From Harmothoe impar (lineage: Eukaryota > Annelida > Polychaeta > Phyllodocida > Polynoidae): a DNA stretch of 64,000 bases. The notes beneath the pieces are model-generated. The model saw nothing but the letters and a program-made list of their open reading frames with translations, made no database searches and was not told where the DNA came from. Shown in pieces: positions 1 to 8,647 of this stretch. The translations under genes were made by a program, and so were the position numbers. The stretch's first letter is position 1. The number at the start of each line of letters is the position of its first letter. Location of the stretch: contig OX381710.1 in assembly GCA_947462335.1 (NCBI GenBank), forward strand, positions 58,102,842 through 58,166,841. The letters run 5' to 3'.

Positions 1-23
1 CGCCGCCGCCAAGACGAGACGAG

Positions 24-761
24 ATGGCTCAAGCTATTCCACTTTCAAGCTCGCCTTCACCCCCTTGTCCACCTGAAAAGTTAATGCGGCTTGACGACGT
101 GAGACGCGCGGTGCAGACCGATGGGGAGAATAGAGAGGTAGGACAGCGGCGCTTAGCATATAGCGACGCCTTGCTTCGTCAACTAGGTAAAGAGCTGAGC
201 GGATCTTGGAGAGAGTTGGGCAGTAGCTTAAAAGTTACCGCCGCCCGTATGGATGCTCTAGTAGAGCGCAGTGTCAAGACACTGGAGGAGCTGTGTACGG
301 TGATGTTCCGAGTCTGGTGGGGTGAAACCCCGCATCGTCATAGATGGGGAGAGCTCGGCCGCGTCTTCACCCGCATTAGACGAGTGGAACTGTTGGCTCA
401 GTGGATGACCCTTCTCCACAGGCAGGGGTTGGATTTCGAGAACCCCGACTCGCACGCGATGCATAAGCACTTGGGCGCCCTCGGCAGACGCCTAGGTAGC
501 CGGTGGAAAGAGGTGGGGGGCCATTTAAAATTGTCGCCTGAGAGGTTAGATAAGATTGCTGAAGAATGCGAATACGGAGGAAGTCCCGCTGAGTGGGCCT
601 TCCGAGTGTTGAAAATGTGGCAAGCTGAAGCTGACGGTGCCGGCAGTACGCCTTTTGAACTCCTTCGAGTGTTGACTGAGGACATGGGAAAGTTTGACCT
701 CGGCATCGCGATATTACTTGACTTTATCAAGCAAGAAACAACGAGAACAACGGACATGTGA
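24..761 (+). CDS. Tandem death-domain protein (245 aa as read), possibly the 3' exon of a longer gene
   Basis: Two death-fold-like helical modules are visible, at about residues 50-133 and 149-236. Each opens with the family pattern of a Trp followed by Glu-Leu/Val-Gly and a 'LD.I' helix: SWRELGSSLKVTAARMDAL in the first and RWKEVGGHLKLSPERLDKI in the second. Each continues to a W-rich helix and a closing leucine-rich helix. Death domains are homotypic adaptor modules in apoptosis and innate immune signalling; that role is inferred from the fold only. No kinase, caspase, TIR or membrane segment is present. The ATG at 24 has G at -3 and G at +4, a good context. The frame is also open from there to the window edge, so upstream exons or a longer N-terminus cannot be excluded. 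A poly(A) signal follows the stop at 821. The coding stretch is clearly more GC-rich than the DNA after it. Confidence 0.72.
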   Translation: MAQAIPLSSSPSPPCPPEKLMRLDDVRRAVQTDGENREVGQRRLAYSDALLRQLGKELSGSWRELGSSLKVTAARMDALVERSVKTLEELCTVMFRVWWGETPHRHRWGELGRVFTRIRRVELLAQWMTLLHRQGLDFENPDSHAMHKHLGALGRRLGSRWKEVGGHLKLSPERLDKIAEECEYGGSPAEWAFRVLKMWQAEADGAGSTPFELLRVLTEDMGKFDLGIAILLDFIKQETTRTTDM

Positions 762-820
762 ATTGTTGTGTTTTATTTTCATACGTCTTCTTTATTAGTA
801 AGTAAAAAATATATTATAAC

Positions 821-826
821 AATAAA
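821..826 (+). terminator. Poly(A) signal AATAAA of the death-domain gene
   Basis: A canonical AATAAA lies 60 bp after the stop codon at 759-761, in AT-rich sequence, followed by a GT-rich run. This suits a short 3' UTR and supports 24-761 as a terminal or only exon. Confidence 0.5.
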
Positions 827-906
827 GTCGCGTGTCCTCTTAAAGTGTCACTTCCTCCGGTCGCGGCTGATCGCCTCATCAAGGCATGTGATAAACAAAA
901 AAATTA

Positions 907-948
907 AGAGACACACTTCTTCCTCTCGAGAGGAAGAAGTGTGTCTCT
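907..948. repeat. Perfect 42-bp palindrome with no spacer
   Basis: The segment equals its own reverse complement over all 42 bases, with its centre at TCGA. Each 21-base arm runs AGAGACACAC then TTCTTCCTCTC. The flanks (TTAA on both sides) extend the symmetry imperfectly. It lies just 3' of the death-domain gene's poly(A) signal. A palindrome this long with no loop is normally unstable, which suggests a recent origin or a cruciform-forming site. Confidence 0.9.
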
Positions 949-1003
949 CGATTAAATTCTTTTCTTTCTTTTTTTCTTAAAAGAGACAAACGCCCCTTAG
1001 AGT

Positions 1004-1175
1004 GTCCCCCCACCCCCCTAGAGTGCCCCCCTCCCCCCTCCCCCCTCCCCCCTCCCCTCCCCTCCCCTCCCCCCCACCCGCCCCATGCATCCTAAAAGCG
1101 CCCCCCTCCCCATGCATCTTAAAGGGGCCCCCCTCCCCCCCTCCCCTCCCCTCCCCTCCCCTCCCCCCTTATACA
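1004..1175. repeat. Polypyrimidine C/CT-rich low-complexity tract
   Basis: Nearly pure C and T on the + strand, made of repeated CCCCTCC and CCCTCCCC blocks. Two near-identical CCATGCATC(C/T)TAAA interruptions occur, at about 1084 and 1112, so part of the tract arose by duplication. Confidence 0.8.
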
Positions 1176-1301
1176 CTCTAAAGAACGCTTCTACCTAGTT
1201 CAATAAGTCACTTCCAGTCGCTCATAAAAAAATAAAAAATGAAAAAACAAACTTATATTGTTGTGTTTTTTATTGGTTTACCAAAAAAAATAAGAGACTC
1301 G

Positions 1302-1333
1302 CCTCCTCCTCCTCCTCCTCCTCCTCCTCCTCC
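1302..1333. repeat. (CCT)n microsatellite
   Basis: A pure CCT trinucleotide run of about ten units. The arginine-rich reading on the other strand is a product of the repeat. Confidence 0.9.
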
Positions 1334-1410
1334 AAAAAAAATATATATCACATTTTAAAGCGCGTGACCCCTTAAAGACGCTCATCTCTTCATTAAGTCG
1401 CGTAACATCA

Positions 1411-1763
1411 CTTCTTCTTCCGGTCACGTGATCAATCAGGTCACTTCCGGTCACGTGATCCTCAATGAGGTCACTCACTTCCGGTTGGCCATTAGGTCAT
1501 GTGACGTCACTTCCGGTCACGTGACTCATCAGGTCACTTCCGGTCACGTGATCCTAAATTAGGTCATATGATGTCACTTCCGGTCCCCTAAGTAGGTCAT
1601 ATGACGTCACTTCCGGTCCATAAGTAGGTCATATGACGTCACTTCCGGTCACGTGACCAAATGGCGGCCTCTGATTGGCTAACTAGGTCATGTGACGTCA
1701 CCACTAATCCCCTAAGTAGGTCACTTCCGGTCACGTGACCAAATGGAGGCCTCTGATTGGCTG
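1411..1763. promoter_or_regulatory. Dense array of ETS, E-box, CRE, YY1 and NF-Y type motifs
   Basis: Within about 350 bp the core CTTCCGG (ETS type) occurs nine times. CACGTGA (USF/MYC-type E-box) occurs six times, often directly after it as CTTCCGGTCACGTGA. TGACGTCA (CRE/ATF) occurs at 1502, 1602, 1634 and 1693, with one variant near 1571. AAATGGCGGC (YY1 type) lies at 1659 and GATTGGCT (inverted CCAAT, NF-Y) at 1673. The block from CTTCCGGTCACGTGACC through the YY1-like and NF-Y sites is repeated near 1722-1762 with a diverged YY1 site. These motif classes are typical of broad, often bidirectional housekeeping promoters. No clear coding exon follows on either side, so it could equally be a degenerate minisatellite. 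Promoter activity is an inference. Confidence 0.5.
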
Positions 1764-3117
1764 CATGTCGATTGAGTAATAAACAGTACTTAAGCATAGT
1801 CCCGTTCCGATACATTATATACTACTGACATCAGCTCAGGAAGCAGATGCACTTGTAGCTCCAGAGTAGTGACTGGTCAAACCCCTGTAACAGGTGTTCA
1901 TACTTTAGCATATAATAAGTACCCTCGGAGATAGATTGTTTAATTCCTATGTTGATATGATAGTAAGTATAGTAATACCTATTTGCTAATATTTGAGATT
2001 TTATAAAGCGGCTACTGAGAAAGTAGAATAATGTGATAAATAGGTATGATTTTGGCAGCATTAAGAAGAGGTCCCAGGTGTGGAGTGAAGACACCTCGTT
2101 TATGTATTTCACTAGGTCACGAGTAGATCTATGCATGCAACTTCCATTGGTATGCCACATACATAAGGGTCAGAATTCCTACAAATTCCCAAAACTGGTG
2201 CAAAATGGGACTAACAAAGAAAACTCATGTGTGACCAGGCTGATGAACATTGATTCATCTTGAAACAAGTTTATTACATTGATAGACTATATAGTATGTA
2301 TCTTGGGTCCCTGAAAATACTAATTGGCATATTTAACTCCTAGTTTATATCAACCCTGTCAAAAACTACACAAAGCAGTTTGTTTTCAAGTATAGCCCTA
2401 GTATGTATGAACATGCATATACATTTTGTACAAGTTTGATAATCACCTTTCAAAGACTTTACATTTTGTGGGCCAGCATACTTTACGAAACCCTTGAAAA
2501 AGTTGAAATCTTTACCAAACATCACAAATTTTATCTAAATAGCTCAACGGTGTCATGCTTATCGTCTGTGTATTATCTATGTATACCGGTACTTTGATTT
2601 CATGCATCATTTTACATATATGTTAGAAGAGATGTTAGGAAACTGGTATATAGATGGAATCTAACGTGTCTGGCTGTGCCCAAGGAAAGCAAAATTATTG
2701 GAAAGCATTATAATGTATATGAAAGTGTACACTGTACCTTTTTCAGTCCCCCCCCCCATGAGAGTGGTTTTCAAATTGTTTCTATCCCCTCTCTCGATCC
2801 GGACATGCTCTCGGGAATTGATCGTGGCAGACTCCTTGGCCACTCCCATTCCTTTCTCTATAGTAACTATATACTATGTATGAAAATCACCTCACATTTG
2901 GTGCCCTTATGGGGGGGGGGGGAGGGGGGATCGACCGAATAGAACTATTTTCAGAGGAAATTGAGTCAAAAACATACCTTTTAGCCCAAGAAAGTTATAG
3001 AAAGACACAGATATGAAAAGTGGGCCTGAAATTTCCCTTTATGCTTATTTTATGCACTATGATAATGTAATTCCATAAGCAGCATGACATAAGTGCATGT
3101 ATTAGTGCTGTGCCCAC
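1764..3117. other. AT-rich stretch, no supportable gene
   Basis: Only short chance open frames. Homopolymer C and G runs occur near 2748 and 2912. If the minus-strand gene at 3118-3756 continues, its next exons may lie here, but I see no convincing acceptor followed by coding sequence. Confidence 0.5.
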
Positions 3118-3275
3118 CTTGGCGGTGGTGGTGTCGGCTGTAGCTACATTCCTGACGTGCACCTCGTGATGGTGCAGCTTGCCGATGTTACACGGCGTAC
3201 AGGAGACGGGCCCGCGCCCCGCACCCTGCCCCACCTCACACGGACCTGAGCTGGACGTCTCCACGGGCAGGCCCA
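3118..3275 (-). CDS. Internal exon of a putative secreted protein (exon 2)
   Basis: A GC-rich 158-bp island in AT-rich DNA, open on the minus strand. It is preceded by a pyrimidine-rich acceptor (TATTCCCCTATAG) and followed by a moderate donor (AAG then GTGGGC). It starts with two bases completing a codon from the previous exon (phase 1) and ends in phase 0, giving about 52 codons. The peptide has Cys-containing segments (GPCEVGQG, VSCTPCNIGKL) and a His-rich stretch (LHHHEVHV), compatible with an extracellular domain. I do not recognise the family. It joins in frame to exon 1 at 3717-3756, which encodes a signal-peptide-like start. If the weak donor is not used, the frame reads on into AT-rich sequence to a stop near 2995. 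Confidence 0.5.
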
Positions 3276-3342
3276 CTATAGGGGAATACAAATGTACACA
3301 AACCATACACAGATATATTAAGTGGGACCCGGCTAACAAAAA

Positions 3343-3442
3343 TACGTTATTTTACGTCAAAAAAACTCGTTTTGACGTTATATAACGTTTTGCCACAATA
3401 AGGAGCCATAGAGAAACGTTATATCACGTTGCATAACGTTTT
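3343..3442. repeat. Clustered ACGTTATA palindromic motifs within the intron
   Basis: Between the two exons of the minus-strand gene, short TACGTT and AACGT motifs recur. They include a perfect 14-bp palindrome ACGTTATATAACGT at 3375-3388 and a related pair at about 3417-3440. This looks like a decayed palindromic repeat; no function is evident. Confidence 0.4.
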
Positions 3443-3716
3443 TTGTTCACTGGGGATTCTATTATAGCAAAAGGAATCCTGATATCTTAGAGCGTGAAGA
3501 TATGAGAATTGTATGCGCAGATGTGCAGTCCAATCAGCAGATCATTGCATAACGCCATTTCAATCACGTATACCTTTAACCATAGATTCCATTATTGTAT
3601 AAATTATACGATTATAAGCAGAATAACCTCTGGAACATTTCTATACAAATTCAGGAATTTATGATTAATGAAAATCTATAATGATTTAATCTAATTCTGG
3701 AAATACTAAAACCTAC

Positions 3717-3756
3717 CAGTGGTGGCTAAGAAGAGTAGTCCCAGGTAGCTGTCCAT
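3717..3756 (-). CDS. First coding exon with signal peptide (exon 1)
   Basis: Minus-strand ATG at 3756 has A at -3 and G at +4, a strong start context. Thirteen codons read MDSYLGLLFLATT, then one base (phase 1), then a good donor GTAGGT. Exon 2 at 3275 starts with the two bases needed to finish the codon, giving a hydrophobic stretch LGLLFLATTVGL typical of a signal peptide. The intron is 441 bp. Two short upstream ATG frames occur in the presumed 5' leader, both ending before this start. The join rests on matched phase, splice sites and signal-peptide character, not on homology. Confidence 0.5.
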
Positions 3757-4101
3757 GCTGCGGCTACACTCAGTGTGTCATGTCAGTCTGCCGCCTCACT
3801 GGGGGCATTCTACCTGAAGTCACGAGTAGAACCTATTCAAACTTGTTTTTGCTTTTTTATTCTTTTCAAGTTACTGACAAAGTCTCACACGGACATAAGT
3901 TGCAGCTAACAGACTACGGTGACATCTAATTTAGTACTGTAAATATGTACACATGAATGTCGATGGGGGTTTATAGCTGTCAGACTTCTTTATATTTCTC
4001 TTTTAATGTATGTCTTTTTATATGACTTAATCCCCAGGGATTCATGTTCCTATATACGGATGTTATCCAGAAGCTCTCTTGATTTGTAAGCTGTATACTT
4101 A

Positions 4102-4449
4102 AGGCCACCCCAAAAAAGTGTTTCTCATCAACGCGCGCATCATAAAGATTATGATTTGGGGATTATTTCTTTGTCTATGCGAAAACTATGTGAAAATTGG
4201 GAAAACATTGGCAAATTTGGTATCGAATTAAAGCTTATGCTGTCAGTAATGCACTCAGCTAGGGATAACTTGCATTATAATAACTTTCGCTGATCAATGA
4301 ACTCCGAATTATTAAAATGTGAAAATTGATTGCGAAAAGTCAAAAATGCCTCATGTATTTCAGCCTCAGTAAAAAACATTTAATACAAAACGCCCTCGTC
4401 ATATTTTTCACTGCTTGGTGATGAGAAATAACCTTTTTTTGAGTGGCCT
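4102..4449. mobile_element. MITE with about 30-bp terminal inverted repeats and TA flanks
   Basis: Ends match in inverted orientation: AGGCCACCCCAAAAAAGTG at the left and, reverse-complemented, AGGCCACTCAAAAAAAGG at the right, followed inside by a shared TTTCTCATCA. Both ends are flanked by TA (4100-4101 and 4450-4451). The 348-bp AT-rich interior has no transposase. A TA duplication with short inverted repeats fits a non-autonomous Tc1/mariner-type element; the superfamily is inferred. Confidence 0.7.
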
Positions 4450-5260
4450 TATGCTTTTTCTTCAACAGTATTAGAGTATGGTATATTTTGTGCCAATGCA
4501 CTATAAAACTAGGAAATTAGATCCATACAACGTAAAAGTTAAGTTAAGCGTTACACCTGCCTTTATTATGTTAGACATCAGTCAGCATAATAAGTGTTTT
4601 TCTGGGCTGATGGTTTTGCTCTCTATCGCTCTGCTTTGCCACATGGTGCTCCCTTTGACCCCTAGCTTCCAACTGGTGTTTATCACAGGATATCAGTAGT
4701 TTGAGGATATACTGATCTAAGGATACATGCTCAGTGCCCACGGGAGTCACTTGATGGTCGCTGAGGTTATAGCTGGCTTATCACCAACACCTTTTTGTCA
4801 CTGCCTCGCACCCTTTAAGGTCGAATCCCACAGGCCGATGTATGCCTTCAGAACCTCTGCATCGCAAGGGTTCTTATGGGCTATTGCAAGTTTCAAATCC
4901 CACTGTTATACATTATATAGTACTACACCTCTACATATTGGACTGTGTTGACTCTATGTGTGAGGGTTAAGTGTTGTATTTCGGGGGAGTTACTTTATAC
5001 AAGTAACAATTGTGCTTACAGATGGTTTACTATAGAAGGGATATCCATTAATTCATCATTTGAAATAATACCTCATGTAGGTCTAGTGTTTGGGAGATTA
5101 TGTTTATTATTCATGAAAAATGGTTATAAAATGCTCTCTGTTTATAATCAGAAATAGGGAGTGACCCCCCTGACTTTCCAGATGATTGATATACATCATG
5201 TGCATAATGAAATCGCAGGGATTTACCTGTTAAGCAATGAACAATATGTAATCATCTAGA
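4450..5260. other. Intergenic stretch, no supportable gene
   Basis: Open frames here are short, lack recognisable motifs and are not framed by convincing splice sites. Confidence 0.5.
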
Positions 5261-5512
5261 TTTTTTTTTGTGTGCAATTCGCAACACATTCCTTGCAGTT
5301 ACACCTCCCTCTTGCAGTTACATCTGTTGCGAATTGGGGGGAGATCCCCAATTCGCAGAGAGTTTCCAGCATAGATCGCCCTGTGGGATTTGACCTTTAG
5401 ACAAGTTTCTAGTGCTACTCATTTGAGGCTGAGTCAACCCAGGGTGGGGCTCGAACACGGGACCTTCCGATCGCCGTGTGAGCACGCTGCCGACTGCACC
5501 ATCCTGACCCCC
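5261..5512 (-). mobile_element. tRNA-derived SINE
   Basis: Read on the minus strand, the head is tRNA-like. It has an A-box-like TGGTGCAGTCGG (5490-5501) and a B-box-like GTGTTCGAGCCCC (5446-5458), spaced as in a tRNA gene. A body follows containing TTGACTCAGCC and AAATGAGTA (about 5409-5437), a central motif seen in many invertebrate tRNA-SINEs. The unit ends in a run of nine A (T9 on + at 5261-5269). The tail portion has short inverted copies of GCGAATTG and a directly repeated CTTGCAGTTACA. No clear target duplication was found, so the exact ends are approximate. Confidence 0.65.
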
Positions 5513-5777
5513 TACAATGTAGGGATCCAACAAATAAACTAATACAAATGTGAAATGTGAAACATACTATGATATCCTCATAAACAGCTTTGTGACCGGG
5601 TCATTGTTACTCTGATAAGAGTCACATTATTATGATGTTGCAGAGGAAATGATGAGTTTTTGTTTTGAAAGTTATATTGACAATGTACAAATCTCATTTA
5701 CATTGGGAGGATCAGTTGCCTGTAGAAACTAATCAGATATTTATTGAGTTTGAGTTTATTCATGTTCATTTTGGCAA

Positions 5778-5795
5778 ACAATCCTTCATCGACTG
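5778..5795. repeat. 18-bp target-site duplication, left copy
   Basis: ACAATCCTTCATCGACTG recurs perfectly at 7553-7570, on either side of the Penelope-like insertion. The flanking bases differ, so these are the exact duplication limits. Confidence 0.9.
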
Positions 5796-5845
5796 TTAGT
5801 TTTGGAAATTTTTGTCGTTCGCCTAAAGAGGTTACTAGAAATTTT

Positions 5846-6669
5846 TTTTTATACCACACTGTATAAGAAACCTTCAGATGTGAACACCTACCTGGACTAC
5901 ACATCTTCACATCCCCCAGCGACCAAACACAGTCTCCCCTACTCCCAGTTCCTAAGACTGAGGAGGATCTGCAAACTAGATGCAGATTATGAAAGGGAGG
6001 CCACTAAGAAGATAGCTGAATTCCTAGAGAAAGACTACCCTCTGAAACTCTTACAAGAATGTAAAGAGAAGGTAGCAACCAGAACCAGAGAGGAACTCCT
6101 GAAAAAGAAACCACCTGAAGGAGAAAGGGATACAAAAGACCCAAAAACCTCAGAGACCACCTGGTACGCTCCAAGATAAGGTACAATGTACCAGGAGAAG
6201 AGAGGACCAGACAGGACAACAAAGACAGAAACAAATGCCACAAAAGGAACTGCAAGTACTGTAGGATCCTGGACAAAAAGGGTGAAATCACCTCCAAAAA
6301 ATCGGGGGAAGATTACATGACAAAGACTAATGTCACTTGTAAAAGCTCAAACATCATCTACTGCATCGAATGCAAGACATGCCAAATGCAATATGTGGGA
6401 CAGACCCTGAGAATGATGAAACAACGCATAGGTGAACACCTAGGCCACATCAGAAACAAGAAATGGAAGAATGATGTACCCATCCACTTCAATGGAAGTG
6501 GACACAATGGGGAACATGATGTGAAAGTCTACATCTAGACTTCATCTTTTGCCATCCCAGAGGGGAGAGGGCAAAGAGTCTCAGAAGGACCGTGGAGAAT
6601 CACTGGATCCAGAGGCTGAAGACACAATCCCCTTGGGGGATGAACACAATGGATAGCAAATATGGTTAG
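5846..6669 (+). pseudogene. Penelope-like protein C-terminus with GIY-YIG endonuclease, frameshifted
   Basis: Three reading frames each carry part of the protein. The first (to 6179) has a linker with YSQFLRLRRIC and a Lys/Glu-rich helix. The second (about 6180-6540) has a Cys-rich knuckle (KCHKRNCKYC), then NIIYCIECKTCQMQYVGQT and RIGEHLGHIRNKK, matching the GIY-YIG core of PLEs with their Cys pairs. The third, ending at 6667-6669, has ENHWIQRLKTQSPWGMN, resembling the usual PLE C-terminal tail. At least two frameshifts separate these parts. The upstream reverse transcriptase is absent. The intact protein would prime and copy element RNA at nicked DNA; this copy cannot. Confidence 0.8.
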
Positions 6670-6980
6670 CCACACCCAAAAGCCACGTCAAATTTTTTTT
6701 TCTAGTAACCTCTTTAGGCGAACGACAAAAATTTCCAAAACTAAGGTTTTCTCTGTGTGACCTAACCGACTTACCTGAAAGACTCTCCTATAAGTTTCAG
6801 TACCGCCCCAGCTGAGAGGGGTGGCTCTTTTTACCAAAACCACACCACTTTTCCTAGTTTTAGGGTATAGAAGGATAGACTAGTTAGAACCCATCAGTTG
6901 ATGGGACCTCTAGGCCACATGGTTATTTACCCAGTATATAGCGAACACCCTACATACTGGTAGGCACTCCTCCAGCCTTG

Positions 6981-7041
6981 GTGAGTGCAGGACATAACGC
7001 AAGTCCAGCCTGATGAGACCCAGTAGGGTCGAAACCACACT
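6981..7041 (+). ncRNA. Hammerhead-ribozyme-like motif in the PLE 3' region
   Basis: The conserved core is visible in order. CTGATGAG lies at 7010-7017, a perfect stem-loop II (ACCC, loop AGTA, GGGT) at 7018-7029, then CGAAAC at 7030-7035. Just upstream, GCAGGAC (6987-6993) and GTCCAGC (7003-7009) pair as helix I with one A-A mismatch, directly next to the core. Hammerhead ribozymes are known in PLE terminal repeats, so the setting fits. The weak part is helix III and the cleavage triplet: the base expected to be U before the cleavage nucleotide reads G (6985). The copy may be inactive, or the fold may differ from my reading. Confidence 0.65.
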
Positions 7042-7720
7042 CATGAGGTGTCCCAGTCAGGACACCTACCAACCCACTCATGTCACCTTTGTTCTCGTAC
7101 CAGTCCCCAATTTGGATTTATAAGCCTTTTAGAGTTTTCTCTTAGCCTGAATCCATCCTCCTCTTGGAGGTAGGACCTAGCGGCCACCTAGTGTGGAGGA
7201 GGAGTACCTCCCTAGCTGCTGGTGCCTGGTAGGCAGCAGGCCTCAACCAAGGCCCATATGGGTACATTCCCATGCTCCATCAAGGGAGTAGGGATGGAAC
7301 TAATCTCACTAGAGCTGGTAACTTACCAGTACAGTCTACCCCACTGGTGTTGGGGAGTAGCAGGTAGGTGACCAGCAGGTGCCCCGGCTCCAGCCAATCA
7401 GGAGCGAGGAGACATCACTGACCAATCAGAGTGGGCCTACTCTATGGCTTTGGTTCCTGTGCATGCAGGATAAAGTTGGAAACACAAAGAGGGGTCTTTC
7501 AGGGTGTGGTCGCATAAGGTAGCGTTTGTACCAAGTACGCCCCGTCTTACATACAATCCTTCATCGACTGGTCAATCTTGATATCATTTTACGGTAACTG
7601 CAATCGTTTGCAAAAAGACCATCACCTATAGCCTAGGCTGCACTATAGGGAGACAGACCCTAATGACGAGGGGGTACGTACTCTCGACACATGCACAGTG
7701 ATCGCCCTCCTATGACGACC

Positions 7721-8279
7721 TTATGGCCCTAGAGGGTTTTCAGTGTAGAGCGACAGAGGTACCTGTGAAATGCAGCAGTGTCTTCCTGATTGTCCCCCTG
7801 TTCATGACTATAATTAGCCGCGAAATGAATCGAAATGAGCCGACATGAAGCGACATGAGGTGAAATGAAGCAAAATAAGCAAAACAAACACAAAAAAGAT
7901 TGCAACCTCTCACAGGTACCTCTGTCGTGCTAGTGGAGCCAAGGCTTATTATACGTAGTTTGAGTAAATACATGTACACACCCCCAGCAGCTTTGTCAAT
8001 ATTTGTGTAGAGGATGTTTTCTGCGTCACACCGGTGTGGGTGAATCTGGGGGCCCTTGATGGGGGGTCCCCATGTCGCATGTCGGTTTTAAGAAATGGCC
8101 ATGTCGCATGTCTATGTCTCTTAAAAAGGCTCATGTCCCATGTCAACTTTAAGAACTGTCCATGTCCCATGTCACTATCTTTTTAAGCCTCATGTCGCAT
8201 GTCACTAGGCCTCATGTCGCATGTCGAATTTAAGAAATGCCCATGTCGCCATGTCGAATTTAGGGGTCTAGGGCCATAA
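7721..8279. repeat. Inverted-repeat unit with nested arms and CGACATG/CATGTCG repeats
   Basis: Outer 13-bp inverted ends TTATGGCCCTAGA (7721-7733 and reversed at 8267-8279). A nested perfect 18-bp pair CGACAGAGGTACCTGTGA lies at 7751-7768 and inverted at 7910-7927. Between the nested pair are six roughly 10-bp units of the CGAAATGAAG/CGACATGAAG type (7821-7880). The right half carries the opposite-strand motif CATGTCGCATGTC many times. It may be a nested or composite foldback element. There is no coding content. Confidence 0.55.
8071..8257. repeat. CATGTCGCATGTC satellite-like array
   Basis: CATGTCGCATGTC or close variants (CATGTCCCATGTC) recur about every 30-40 bp, separated by TTTAAGAAATG-type spacers, some with small deletions. 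This is a short degenerate tandem array within the right half of the inverted-repeat unit. Confidence 0.75.
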
Positions 8280-8647
8280 CCTGATGAGGTACACGTGAAT
8301 TGCCGACGTTTTTAGAAAGTTAATGGTGGGTGCATGAGGGGCCTGGGGCAAACTGCAGCTACAGAAGGGGTGTTCATTGTTAAACCACAGTGAGGCAACA
8401 CTGATTGAGTCTTCCGTTTTGAACCTATGTAACACGCAACCCTTTTCGCTGGAAAGGGACAACGCTTTTTATGCCGCCTCCCGCCCTCAGGAGGGGTCTA
8501 TTGTTTTTCTTTTAATTTCGCCCAATCTGGAGGGCTACATAGATTCCATCGGGGCCTTTAGCAGTTTACTTGATTTACTTTTACACACAAGTTTTTTTCC
8601 AACATAAGAGCGCCGACCTCCGGGAATTTCATCCAGTATACTAAAGG

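Larger units (their letters stand above)
5796..7552 (+). mobile_element. 5'-truncated Penelope-like retroelement (PLE) insertion
   Basis: A 1757-bp insertion exactly bounded by the 18-bp duplication. It contains the C-terminal part of a PLE protein ending in a GIY-YIG type endonuclease, then about 880 bp of 3' non-coding sequence with a hammerhead-like core. The reverse transcriptase part is missing. The first 45 bp (5796-5840) are a perfect inverted copy of an internal segment of the same element (6700-6744). PLE insertions are commonly 5'-truncated and rearranged, so this inverted patch was probably made during reverse transcription and integration. The perfect duplication and perfect 45-bp arms suggest a fairly young insertion. 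The frames are broken, so the copy is dead. Confidence 0.85.

Noticed and set aside
5446..5512. True tRNA gene
   Set aside because: The A- and B-box-like sequences are present, but there is no full cloverleaf, and a SINE body with A-tail follows.
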